From an uncultured Lachnospiraceae bacterium (GTDB taxonomy: Bacteria; Bacillota; Clostridia; Lachnospirales; Lachnospiraceae), in the NCBI GenBank assembly GCA_910579735.1, contig CAJTUZ010000006.1, forward strand, positions 1-64,000: a stretch of 64,000 nt of DNA. The letters run 5' to 3'. Positions within the stretch are counted from its first letter, which is position 1. Each line of letters opens with the position of its first letter. Under the pieces are notes generated by a model. It ran no database searches. It was given only the letters and a program-made list of their open reading frames with translations, and was not told the origin of the DNA. Positions 6,266-14,892 of this stretch are shown here, piece after piece. A program made the position numbers and the translations under genes.

Positions 6266-7267
6266 TTGATAAAGGTTGAGAATCTGGTGAAAATGTACGG
6301 AGAATATGCCGCAGTGGACGATTTGTCTTTTGAAGTGCAAAAAGGACAGATATATGGTTTTTTGGGGCCAAACGGCGCCGGTAAGACAACGACAATGAAT
6401 ATGATAACGGGATATCTTGCACCTACGAAAGGAGATATTACGGTCAATTCTTATGATATGCTGACACAGGCGGAGAAAGCGAGGCAGTGTATCGGCTATC
6501 TGCCGGAAATTCCGCCGTTATATCCTGATATGACGGTACTCGAGTATCTGCGTTTTGTATCTGAACTGAAAAAAGTACCGAAAAAGGAACGGGATGAACA
6601 GATTCGGGAAATTATGCGGATGGTAGAGATTACGGATGTGGAAGAACGGCTGATCAGAAATCTGTCAAAAGGATATAAGCAGAGAGTAGGTTTAGCGCAG
6701 GCAATCATCGGTTATCCGGATATCATTATATTGGATGAGCCTATGGTCGGACTGGATCCCAAGCAGATTATTGAAATCAGGGAGCTGATCAAAACACTTG
6801 CCGGAAAGCAGCACACGATTATTTTAAGTTCTCATATTTTATCGGAAGTCAGTACATTGTGTGATCATATTATGATCATTTCTCACGGCAGGCTGGTGGC
6901 AAGCGATTCTCCGGAAGGTTTACAGAAACTTATGGTAAAATCTACGGAAATTGAAGTGATTGCGCTTGGAGATTCCGAAAAGGCAGAGAAGATTCTTGCG
7001 GAAATAGAACATATACGTTCTTTCTCTCTGGAAGAAGCGGCGGAAGAAGGAAGCGTTAGAATGACGATCGTGGCAGATCACGATACAGATATTCGCAAAG
7101 AGATATCGGTTGCACTGACACAGGGAGACATGCCTGTTTTGTCCATGCATAAGATTGAAAAATCCCTGGAAGATATTTTCCTGGAATTAACAGAAGACGG
7201 AGAAGAGGCAGAAGAGAACGAAGCAGAAGCAGGCAGGGAGGTGGAAGAAGATGACGGCGATTTATAA
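6266..7267 (+). CDS. ABC transporter ATP-binding protein (ABC-2 type exporter)
   Basis: A 333-residue ATPase of the NatA/CcmA class. Walker A is 'GPNGAGKTT' at 34-42, the signature 'LSKGYKQRVGLAQ' lies near 133-145 and Walker B 'IIILDEPMVGLD' near 153-164, followed by the switch 'SSHILSEV'. The last 100 residues are the accessory C-terminal domain of this class and end in an acidic tail. The start is TTG with GGAGGAG about 6 bases before it. It overlaps the permease gene by 17 bp and should energise that membrane protein. The substrate is unknown. Confidence 0.92.
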   Translation: MIKVENLVKMYGEYAAVDDLSFEVQKGQIYGFLGPNGAGKTTTMNMITGYLAPTKGDITVNSYDMLTQAEKARQCIGYLPEIPPLYPDMTVLEYLRFVSELKKVPKKERDEQIREIMRMVEITDVEERLIRNLSKGYKQRVGLAQAIIGYPDIIILDEPMVGLDPKQIIEIRELIKTLAGKQHTIILSSHILSEVSTLCDHIMIISHGRLVASDSPEGLQKLMVKSTEIEVIALGDSEKAEKILAEIEHIRSFSLEEAAEEGSVRMTIVADHDTDIRKEISVALTQGDMPVLSMHKIEKSLEDIFLELTEDGEEAEENEAEAGREVEEDDGDL

Positions 7268-9359
7268 AAGAGAAGTAAAAGCGTTCTTTCATTCTTTTAT
7301 CGGCTGGCTTTTTCTGGCGGTAAACCTGTTTATGTTCGGTATTTATTTTACCGTTTACAATATAATTTCCGGTTATCCGAATATTGCATATGTATTACAG
7401 AGCGTCGTATTTCTGTTTATGATCCTGATTCCCGTTTTGACAATGAAGAGTCTTTCGGAAGAGCGTAAGTTAAAAATCGATCAGCTTATTTTGACGGCGC
7501 CTGTCAGTATCTTTAAGATTGTGCTTGGAAAGTATCTTGCGCTGCTTACCGTGTTTGCGCTGCCCGTCGTAATCATTGGTATCGTACCGTTTATTTTATC
7601 TTTTTTCGGCGCTTTTCAGATCGGCCCGTCTTATACGGCGCTATGCGGTTATTTTCTCTATGGTGCGCTCGGGCTTGCGATCGGTCTGTTTTTGTCTTCT
7701 TTAACGGAAAGTATCGTGATCTCGGCAGTTCTTACATTTACCGTATTGTTTGCAGGCTATCTGATGCCGGGACTTTGCAGCATCATTTCGCAGACGGGAA
7801 ATATTGTAACGAAACTTCTGCGTGCTTTTGATATGATCAGCAGATTTGATGAAATGCTAAACGGGAATTTTTATGTACCTTCGGTATTATATTATCTTTC
7901 CGGAACGATCCTTTTTCTGTTCTGTACCGTTCAGTCGCTGAAAAAGCGCAGATATGGCAGCGGTAAAAAAGGTGTTTACAGTTTCGGCCTGGTCATTACG
8001 GCCATAGCACTGACTATAATAGTCAATGCAGCTGTGAAGCTTCTTCCCGAGAAATTTCTATCTCTCGATGTGACTTCCAACAGATTGTATACACTGACAG
8101 ACGATACCAAAGAAATGGTGTCTTCTTTATCGGAGGATATCGATCTTTACGTACTTGCCGGTGAAGAATACAAAGATATCAATCTGGATAAGACGCTGTC
8201 CAAAATAGCAGATCTGTCGGAGCATGTAACGGTAACGTATGTTGATCCTACCGTCAATCCGAATTTTTATTCCAATTACTCGTTGGAAGAACCGACAGCG
8301 AACAGTATTATTGCAGTCGGGCCGGAAAGAAGCCGGATTATCGATTATGACAGTATTTATGAGTATGAATTCTATTCTTATTATGAGTACCAGATAACGG
8401 GATATGATGGAGAAGGGCAGATCGTTTCCGCGCTTGCGTATGTGACGACGGATGCAATGCCGAAAATATATGTTGTGGGCGGTCATCAGGAGTTGGAACT
8501 GGAAGAGCGGTTTTTACAGGCGATGCAGAAGGAAAATATCGTATATGAGCCGCTTTCTTTGCTGACGCAGGAGGCAGTGCCGGACGATGCACAGGCCGTT
8601 ATCATCAATGCGCCGCTTAATGATTTCTCGGAAGCGGAAGCGGATAAGGTCATCGCTTATTTGGAAAAGGGCGGAAATGCGATTCTCATTCCTTCCTGGA
8701 CCGATGAAGAGATGCCCAATTTCGAGCGGATATTAGCGTATTATGGAGTGAGTGTCATAACGGATGGGGTGATCATAGAAGGGGATGCGGACAGATATTA
8801 TCAGCAGATTCCTTATTTGATCTTTCCGCAGATAAATGCAGCGCCGGTAACGGACAGGATCATTGATGTGTCTGTACTGGCACCGTACGCGCAGGGACTT
8901 TCCTATCAGGAGGAAGCAGAAGGGATTTATTATACGCCGCTTCTTGAAACAGGAGAAAATTCGTTTATCAAAACATATGATCAGTCGGAACTGGAGTTCG
9001 CAACAGACTTTAAGAAAGAAACAGGAGATATCGAAGGGCCTTTTGTGATTGCGCTTCAGGCTGAAAAAACGACAGAAAATGCCGAAATCTCCAATGCGGT
9101 CATCATCGGCGTAGAGTTTTTCTTTACGACGGATGCGGACAGTATCGTTCCCGGTAACAATGTGAAGTTTTTCGGCAGTGCCATAAGTGCGCTGACAGAA
9201 CATGAAAGCTCGATTCTGGTTCCGGTGAAACAGTACACGGAATTACTTGCCTTTTCGACGCGTACATCGGCTGTTGTCGGCATACTGACGATCATTGTCA
9301 TACCGTTATGCTGTATTGTGGCCGGATTTGCAATCTGGTTTTACAGAAGGAAAAAATGA
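7251..9359 (+). CDS. ABC-2 permease fused to GldG-type auxiliary domain
   Basis: A 702-residue membrane protein. The first about 240 residues hold six hydrophobic segments of an ABC-2 permease ('MKSLSEERKLKIDQLILTAPVS' region is typical). A TM near 245-265 then leads into an extracytoplasmic GldG/IftG-like domain (about 275-660) with 'LYTLTDDTKEMVSSL' and 'YVVGGHQELELEE'. A final TM of about 22 residues and a basic 'YRRKK' tail close the protein. In Bacteroidetes the GldF permease and GldG are separate; here they are one polypeptide. It pairs with the upstream ATPase. The transported substrate cannot be read from the sequence. Confidence 0.88.
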   Translation: MTAIYKREVKAFFHSFIGWLFLAVNLFMFGIYFTVYNIISGYPNIAYVLQSVVFLFMILIPVLTMKSLSEERKLKIDQLILTAPVSIFKIVLGKYLALLTVFALPVVIIGIVPFILSFFGAFQIGPSYTALCGYFLYGALGLAIGLFLSSLTESIVISAVLTFTVLFAGYLMPGLCSIISQTGNIVTKLLRAFDMISRFDEMLNGNFYVPSVLYYLSGTILFLFCTVQSLKKRRYGSGKKGVYSFGLVITAIALTIIVNAAVKLLPEKFLSLDVTSNRLYTLTDDTKEMVSSLSEDIDLYVLAGEEYKDINLDKTLSKIADLSEHVTVTYVDPTVNPNFYSNYSLEEPTANSIIAVGPERSRIIDYDSIYEYEFYSYYEYQITGYDGEGQIVSALAYVTTDAMPKIYVVGGHQELELEERFLQAMQKENIVYEPLSLLTQEAVPDDAQAVIINAPLNDFSEAEADKVIAYLEKGGNAILIPSWTDEEMPNFERILAYYGVSVITDGVIIEGDADRYYQQIPYLIFPQINAAPVTDRIIDVSVLAPYAQGLSYQEEAEGIYYTPLLETGENSFIKTYDQSELEFATDFKKETGDIEGPFVIALQAEKTTENAEISNAVIIGVEFFFTTDADSIVPGNNVKFFGSAISALTEHESSILVPVKQYTELLAFSTRTSAVVGILTIIVIPLCCIVAGFAIWFYRRKK

Positions 9360-9514
9360 ATGTATATGATTTACTCTGCAGAGACGGCGGCCGGTTTGGT
9401 GTCCGCATGGAAGAAAACAACCACTTGATTTCCATGTCACTTTGTGCAAGAATAGTACATGAAGGTAATAGCAGACAGTACACGAAAGGTTGTTGTTTGT
9501 ATGAGAGGAATTGA
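9356..9514 (+). CDS. Possible small protein between ABC permease and hydrogenase
   Basis: A 52-residue open frame starting at ATG 9356, overlapping the permease stop by an ATGA. It runs 14 bp into the hydrogenase gene. The product begins 'MNVYDLLCRDGGRFGVRM'. It has no recognised domain, and coupled overlaps at both ends are its only support. It could equally be an untranslated spacer. Confidence 0.25.
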   Translation: MNVYDLLCRDGGRFGVRMEENNHLISMSLCARIVHEGNSRQYTKGCCLYERN

Positions 9515-10982
9515 TACACAGGTACGGAAAAACAGACGCCGGATCTTTAAAGAAGTCGCGAATCTGGCATATCACTCGGATAATTTAAAAGACGATGTGG
9601 AAGCTTTACCGTATAAGATCGTAGACTATGATGAATCGGAATATGAAAGTATCTATAGAGAGCGGGCCATTGTGCGCGAAAGGATCAGGCTGGCAATGGG
9701 GTTGTCACTGCGTCCGGAGAATCAGCCGATTCATTTGACGCAGGGATTGGAGGAGAGTAATATTGACGAAAAATATTACGAACCGCCGCTTATGCAGGTA
9801 ATTCCATCGGCTTGTAATGCCTGTCCGGAGAATTGTTATCAGGTAACGGATAAGTGTATGGGGTGCGTTGCGCATCCGTGCAGGGAAGTATGCCCGCGGG
9901 GAGCGATCTCCATGAAGAACGGCCGATCTGTTATCGATCAGGAGAAATGTATCAAGTGCGGAAAATGTAAAGCAATCTGTCCGTATGATGCCATCTCCCA
10001 TCAGGTCAGGCCGTGCGCCGGGGCCTGCGGTGTCAATGCCATTAAGAACGATGCCAAAGGCAGAGCGGTCATTGATAATGAGATCTGTGTATCATGCGGA
10101 CAGTGTATGGTGAATTGTCCTTTTGGCGCTATTGCGGATAAATCACAGATTTTCCAGCTGATCCGGGCGCTTCAGTCCGGGCATCAGATCTTTGCGCAAG
10201 TTGCGCCTGCTTTTGCAGGGCAGTTTGGGCCGGATGTGACGCCTGATATGTTGAAAACAGCCTTAAAAGAGCTGGGTTTTTGTGACGTATACGAGACGGC
10301 GATCGGGGCGGATATGGGTGCTTTGGCGGAAGCCGAGCATTATGCGAAAGAAGTGGCGACGGGGAATCTGCCTTTTAGCCTGACTTCCTGCTGTCCATCG
10401 TGGTCAGTGCTTGCAAAAAAATTCTTCCCGGAGACGATCGACAAGATATCCAATGCGCTTACGCCCATGGTGGCGACGGCACGGATCATCAAAAAAGAGC
10501 ATCCCGACGCGAAGGTGGTATTTATCGGTCCCTGTGCATCCAAGAAACTGGAAGCATCCAGGCGGACGATACGTTCGGACGTGGATTTTGTCATTACATT
10601 TGAAGAACTGACCGGGATGTTTGAAGCCAGAGGCATTTTGCTGCCGCAGATTGAGGCACTTGATAAGCTTTCGGGAGCGACCGGGGCAGGACGCGGTTAC
10701 GGAGTTGCCGGCGGCGTTGCCAGTGCGATCGAAGAATGCGTCAGGGAATATTATCCCGATGTGGAAGTCAATATAGAACATGCGGAAAGCCTTTCCGAAT
10801 GTAAGAAAATGCTCATGCTTGCCAAAGCAGGGAAAAAGAAAGGATGCCTGATAGAAGGCATGGCGTGCCCGGGAGGCTGTGTTGCCGGCGCCGGCACCAA
10901 TATTGCAATTTCACAGGCAGCCAAAGCGGTGGCCGGTTTTAAAGCCGCGGCGGCACAGAAAATACCGGAACCGGAATCATAA
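9501..10982 (+). CDS. [FeFe]-hydrogenase, monomeric, group B-like
   Basis: A 493-residue iron-only hydrogenase. The N-terminal part (about 95-225) has several Cys clusters: an unusual 'ACNACPENCYQ' set, then 'CIKCGKCKAICP' and 'CVSCGQCMVNCP' 4Fe-4S ferredoxin motifs. The H-cluster motifs are 'TSCCPSW' (C297/C298), 'GPCASKK' (C345) and 'EGMACPGGC' (C456/C460). The 'GPC' form of motif 2 fits group B rather than the MPC of group A. ATG 9501 is chosen because 'MRGIDTQVRKNRRRIF' is the usual start of this family; the frame is open 42 bases further up. No maturase or electron-partner genes are adjacent. Confidence 0.9.
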   Translation: MRGIDTQVRKNRRRIFKEVANLAYHSDNLKDDVEALPYKIVDYDESEYESIYRERAIVRERIRLAMGLSLRPENQPIHLTQGLEESNIDEKYYEPPLMQVIPSACNACPENCYQVTDKCMGCVAHPCREVCPRGAISMKNGRSVIDQEKCIKCGKCKAICPYDAISHQVRPCAGACGVNAIKNDAKGRAVIDNEICVSCGQCMVNCPFGAIADKSQIFQLIRALQSGHQIFAQVAPAFAGQFGPDVTPDMLKTALKELGFCDVYETAIGADMGALAEAEHYAKEVATGNLPFSLTSCCPSWSVLAKKFFPETIDKISNALTPMVATARIIKKEHPDAKVVFIGPCASKKLEASRRTIRSDVDFVITFEELTGMFEARGILLPQIEALDKLSGATGAGRGYGVAGGVASAIEECVREYYPDVEVNIEHAESLSECKKMLMLAKAGKKKGCLIEGMACPGGCVAGAGTNIAISQAAKAVAGFKAAAAQKIPEPES

Positions 10983-11009
10983 GAAATATAAAGGAACGGA
11001 AAGAGAGTT

Positions 11010-12464
11010 ATGCAGAAAATAAGAACCAGATATGCGCCGAGTCCGACAGGGCGTATGCATGTAGGAAATTTAAGAACAGCGCTTTATGCTTACCTGATCG
11101 CAAAACATGAGGACGGAGATTTTATTCTGCGGATCGAAGACACCGATCAGGAACGCTATGTGGAAGGCGCAGTAGAGATCATTAATCGTACGCTTGACAA
11201 GACAGGACTGATTCCCGACGAGGGACCCGATAAAGATAAAGGGGCAGGTCCTTATGTACAGAGTGAGCGGCAGGCACAGGGCATATATTTAAAATATGCC
11301 AAAGAATTGATTGATAAAAAAGAAGCATATTATTGTTTTTGCGATAAAGAACGTCTTGCAGAACTGACAAGAGAAGTGGCGGGAAAAGAGATCAATATAT
11401 ATGATAAGCACTGTCTGCATCTGTCACAGGAAGAGATCGAAGCAAACCTTTCGTCAGGAAAGCCGTATGTGATCAGGCAGAATAATCCGACGGAAGGAAC
11501 CACGGTTTTTCAGGATGATATTTATGGAGAAATTGCCGTGGACAATGCGGAACTGGATGATATGATCCTGATCAAATCAGATGGATACCCGACTTATAAT
11601 TTTGCCAATGTTGTGGACGATCATTTGATGGGCATCACGCATGTTGTCAGAGGGAATGAATATTTGTCTTCTTCTCCGAAATACAACCGTCTCTATGAGG
11701 CTTTTGGTTGGGAGATACCCAAATATGTTCATTGTCCGCTCATTACGGATGAAGAGCATAAGAAATTATCGAAACGCTGCGGACATTCTTCCTATGAAGA
11801 TTTGATCGAACAGGGATTTTTGTCGGAGGCGGTCGTTAATTTCGTGGCGCTTCTTGGATGGAGTCCGGAAGGAACCGACGAGATTTTCAGCCTGGAGGAA
11901 CTGACGAAACATTTTGACTACCATCATATTTCCAAATCACCTGCAGTATTTGATTATACGAAGTTAAAATGGATGAACGGTGAATATATGAAAGCCATGG
12001 AATTTGACAGATTCTATCAAATGGCTGAGCCGTATCTGAAAGAAGCGCTGACAAAGGATCTGGATCTGAAAAAGATCGCGGAAATGGTCAAGACCCGGAT
12101 CGAGGTCTTCCCGGATATAAAAGATATGGTGGATTTCTTTGAGGAATTGCCGGAATATGATGTGCAGATGTATGAGCATAAAAAGATGAAAACGAACAGG
12201 GAATCTTCTTTGGAGGTTCTTACGGAATTACTTCCCATACTGGAAGAACAGGACGATTACAGCAACGATGCTTTATACGCCGTATTGACGGATTATGTAG
12301 CGAAGAAGGGCTGTAAGAACGGTTATGTAATGTGGCCGGTCAGAACTGCAGTATCAGGAAAGCAGATGACGCCTGCCGGCGCTACGGAAATTATGGAAGT
12401 ACTCGGAAAGGAAGAGGCGTTAAGAAGAATCGGAAAAGGAATCGAGAAGTTACGGAATGCCTGA
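11010..12464 (+). CDS. gltX: Glutamate--tRNA ligase
   Basis: A 484-residue class I aminoacyl-tRNA synthetase. The HIGH-type motif is 'PSPTGRMHVGN' (residues 9-19) and the KMSKS-type motif 'KKLSKRCGH' lies near residue 250. The length and domain order match bacterial GluRS. It charges tRNA-Glu and possibly tRNA-Gln when a GatCAB route is used. It overlaps the downstream helicase by 8 bp and follows the hydrogenase by 27 bp. No T-box leader is present in that short gap. Confidence 0.96.
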   Translation: MQKIRTRYAPSPTGRMHVGNLRTALYAYLIAKHEDGDFILRIEDTDQERYVEGAVEIINRTLDKTGLIPDEGPDKDKGAGPYVQSERQAQGIYLKYAKELIDKKEAYYCFCDKERLAELTREVAGKEINIYDKHCLHLSQEEIEANLSSGKPYVIRQNNPTEGTTVFQDDIYGEIAVDNAELDDMILIKSDGYPTYNFANVVDDHLMGITHVVRGNEYLSSSPKYNRLYEAFGWEIPKYVHCPLITDEEHKKLSKRCGHSSYEDLIEQGFLSEAVVNFVALLGWSPEGTDEIFSLEELTKHFDYHHISKSPAVFDYTKLKWMNGEYMKAMEFDRFYQMAEPYLKEALTKDLDLKKIAEMVKTRIEVFPDIKDMVDFFEELPEYDVQMYEHKKMKTNRESSLEVLTELLPILEEQDDYSNDALYAVLTDYVAKKGCKNGYVMWPVRTAVSGKQMTPAGATEIMEVLGKEEALRRIGKGIEKLRNA

Positions 12465-14313
12465 AATCACAATAAATCCTATACAGAAACAAGCAATAGA
12501 GTTTGCTGCCGGAACCATGCAGGTACTTGCAGGGCCCGGCAGCGGCAAGACCTTTGTGCTGACAAATCGTATCCGTTATCTGTTAGAACATCATAGGGTA
12601 GATCCGGTCAGTATTTTAGTGATCACCTTTACAAAGGCGGCAGCCACGGAGATGAAGCAGCGGTTCTATAAACTGACCGGAGGATGCTGTCCGCCCGTTC
12701 AATTCGGTACTTTTCACGCAATCTTTTATCATATCTTAAGACAGAACAGACAATATCGCGAATTTTCCCTGATAACGGAAACGGAAAAAAGAAAACTCCT
12801 TTTGCAGATCATAAAGATGCCGCAATCGTTGGTTTTTACAGGCTGTGATAAGATCGAGTATCTGATTCGGACGATCAGCCATATCAAAAATAACGGCGAA
12901 TGTATCGTAAATATTGTGGATGGGCCGTTTACAACGGAAGAGATACGGTATATTTATAAGGAATATAATGAATTTATGGCAGAATTTCACAAACTTGATT
13001 TTGACGATATGGCGCTTATCTGCATGCGCCTATTCAAAGAGCACCCGGATATTCTGGCAGTCTGGCAGGAAAAGTACCGTTACATTATGGTAGATGAATT
13101 TCAGGATATCAATCCGATACAGTACGAGATCGTGAAACTTCTTGCAGCTTTGCACAACAACCTTTTTGTTGTCGGCGACGATGACCAGTCGATCTACGGT
13201 TTCCGGGGAGCGAAGCCGGATATTATGAAAAGATTCACGGCCGATTATCCGGGTGCCGAACAATTATTGTTGGACGTGAATTACCGCTGTCATGAGCAGA
13301 TTGCGGCTAAATCTCTGCGGGTAATAAGCGCTAATAAGAACCGGTTTCCGAAAGTGATCCGTGCCGTACATGCAAAAGGAAACGGCGTGAAGATCCGTAC
13401 ATATGACGGACAGGAGAAAGAACACGAAGCACTGCTGCAGGAATTAAAGAGGCTGACGCAAAAAGTACCTCCCGGGTGTCTGTCCGATACGGCCGTTATA
13501 TACCGTACGAACTATGAATGCAGTATTCTGGCCGAGAAGCTCCTTTTGAACGGGATCCCGTTTGTTATGAAGGAGTCTTTGAAAAGCAGGTACGACCATT
13601 TTATCATCAAAGATATGATGGCGTATCTGGAGTTTGCAAATGGAGAAAGAAGCAGAGATATTTTTCATCTGATTATGAACAGGCCGCTGCGTTATTTAAG
13701 GAAGGACTGCGCCAGAAATAATCCGGTCAGGCTTTCCGAACTTCTGCTATATTATAAAAAAGATACTGCCATGCAGGAGACATCCCGCAAATTATTTGCA
13801 GATATCGAAAAGATCGCGGCGATGCGACCTTACCTTGCTGTCAGTTATATCAGGCAGGTGATCGGCTATGACGCCTATCTGAAAGAAAATTATGACAGGG
13901 AAGAACTGGAAAAGCTGAAACAGATTGCAGATGATTTTCAGATAACGGCTAAGAAGTTTCGAAATTTCAGCGAACTGAATGACTATATTAGTCAATGTAG
14001 GGACCTGGTAAGAAAAAAGCTGGAAAAATCAGGTGAAAAAGAGCAGGAGGAAGCGATCGGTATCCGTTTGATGACGATGCATGCATCAAAGGGACTCGAA
14101 TTTGATACGGTCTATCTGCCGGATGTCAATGAAGGAAAGATTCCTTCCAGGCAGTCTGTGACCAAAGAAGCGATAGAAGAAGAACGACGGATGCTTTATG
14201 TTGCGATGACACGGGCCAAAAAGGAACTGCATATCCTGTACTGTGCCGACAAAGGCGGAAAAGACCGCGCATCGCGTTTCTTAGAACCGATAATAACGAC
14301 GCATACGCAGTAA
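12457..14313 (+). CDS. UvrD/PcrA-family superfamily 1 DNA helicase
   Basis: A 618-residue ATP-dependent 3'-5' helicase. It shows Walker A 'GPGSGKT' (26-32), Walker B 'VDEFQDINP' near 211, motif III 'GDDDQSIYGFRGA', 'NYRCHEQIA' (motif IV), 'MTMHASKGLEFDTVYLPD' (motif V) and 'RRMLYVAMTRAKKEL' (motif VI). It is shorter than PcrA (about 740), with reduced accessory subdomains and no C-terminal Tudor extension. It is thus a UvrD-like paralogue rather than clearly PcrA. It is translationally coupled to gltX by an 8-bp overlap, which probably has no functional meaning. Confidence 0.9.
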   Translation: MPEITINPIQKQAIEFAAGTMQVLAGPGSGKTFVLTNRIRYLLEHHRVDPVSILVITFTKAAATEMKQRFYKLTGGCCPPVQFGTFHAIFYHILRQNRQYREFSLITETEKRKLLLQIIKMPQSLVFTGCDKIEYLIRTISHIKNNGECIVNIVDGPFTTEEIRYIYKEYNEFMAEFHKLDFDDMALICMRLFKEHPDILAVWQEKYRYIMVDEFQDINPIQYEIVKLLAALHNNLFVVGDDDQSIYGFRGAKPDIMKRFTADYPGAEQLLLDVNYRCHEQIAAKSLRVISANKNRFPKVIRAVHAKGNGVKIRTYDGQEKEHEALLQELKRLTQKVPPGCLSDTAVIYRTNYECSILAEKLLLNGIPFVMKESLKSRYDHFIIKDMMAYLEFANGERSRDIFHLIMNRPLRYLRKDCARNNPVRLSELLLYYKKDTAMQETSRKLFADIEKIAAMRPYLAVSYIRQVIGYDAYLKENYDREELEKLKQIADDFQITAKKFRNFSELNDYISQCRDLVRKKLEKSGEKEQEEAIGIRLMTMHASKGLEFDTVYLPDVNEGKIPSRQSVTKEAIEEERRMLYVAMTRAKKELHILYCADKGGKDRASRFLEPIITTHTQ

Positions 14314-14340
14314 GGAAGAACCTTTATACAGGTTCTTCCT
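14313..14340. terminator. Strong hairpin between convergent genes
   Basis: AGGAAGAACCT at 14313-14323 is the perfect complement of AGGTTCTTCCT at 14330-14340, with a 6-nt loop. It lies between the helicase stop and the convergent DUF1292 gene and includes that gene's last codons. No T run follows on either strand, so any termination would be atypical. Confidence 0.4.
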
Positions 14341-14701
14341 CAGTATCGTCGATCATTTCATCAAATTCAACATTGTCCAGATATTCGTCGAAAGCATCTC
14401 CGACAATTTCGTATTCCTCATCATCATCGATATATTCTAAGACCGGCTCTTTGTTCGGATCGGACTCATCTTCAAAGTAACGGTAGAACCATACTTCTCC
14501 ATTGTCATTTTGCCCTTCTTCATTGAGCGGCATCAGTACGATATAATCTTTTCCGGATACGGTCAGAATGGTAACAACGGCGCATGTGACATGACTTCCG
14601 TCGTCTAAGTCCAAATCCACCGTCATTTCTTCGGATGCGGGTTCGGAGGAAGCAGTGCCTGCGTTTGGAAAGTTTTCTTTTTGACCGGCAGTATTTTTCA
14701 T
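14324..14701 (-). CDS. DUF1292 domain protein
   Basis: A 125-residue, strongly acidic protein of the DUF1292 (YrzB) family, common in Firmicutes. The domain core is at about 27-90: 'VDLDLDDGSHVTCAVVTIL', 'DYIVLMPLN' and 'EVWFYRYFED'. It ends in a tail dominated by Asp and Glu. The N-terminus (about 25 residues) is polar and low-complexity. The ribosome site AAAGGAG is close to the start. Molecular function is unknown. It is a single gene with its own promoter at 14771-14799. Confidence 0.88.
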   Translation of the reverse strand: MKNTAGQKENFPNAGTASSEPASEEMTVDLDLDDGSHVTCAVVTILTVSGKDYIVLMPLNEEGQNDNGEVWFYRYFEDESDPNKEPVLEYIDDDEEYEIVGDAFDEYLDNVEFDEMIDDTEEEPV

Positions 14702-14770
14702 AGTTATAAATCTCCTTTCTTTTTAGCGGAACGGATTTCTGCGCTGTTTTAGAAGTGTAGCTTTTTATTT

Positions 14771-14799
14771 ATTGTACATAATATACAATGTGGTTTCAA
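14771..14799 (-). promoter_or_regulatory. Promoter of the DUF1292 gene
   Basis: Read on the minus strand, TTGAAA (14799-14794) and TACAAT (14776-14771) are separated by 17 bp. The start codon at 14701 follows after a leader of about 63 nt. This is a good SigA-type match. Confidence 0.6.
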
Positions 14800-14892
14800 T
14801 GGCCTGTTCACACTTTTTTCCGATAAAGATGGTAATATTTTCTCTCTTATGTTACAATGAGGACAGCAAAAGAGGATAACTCGGAGGTTTTC

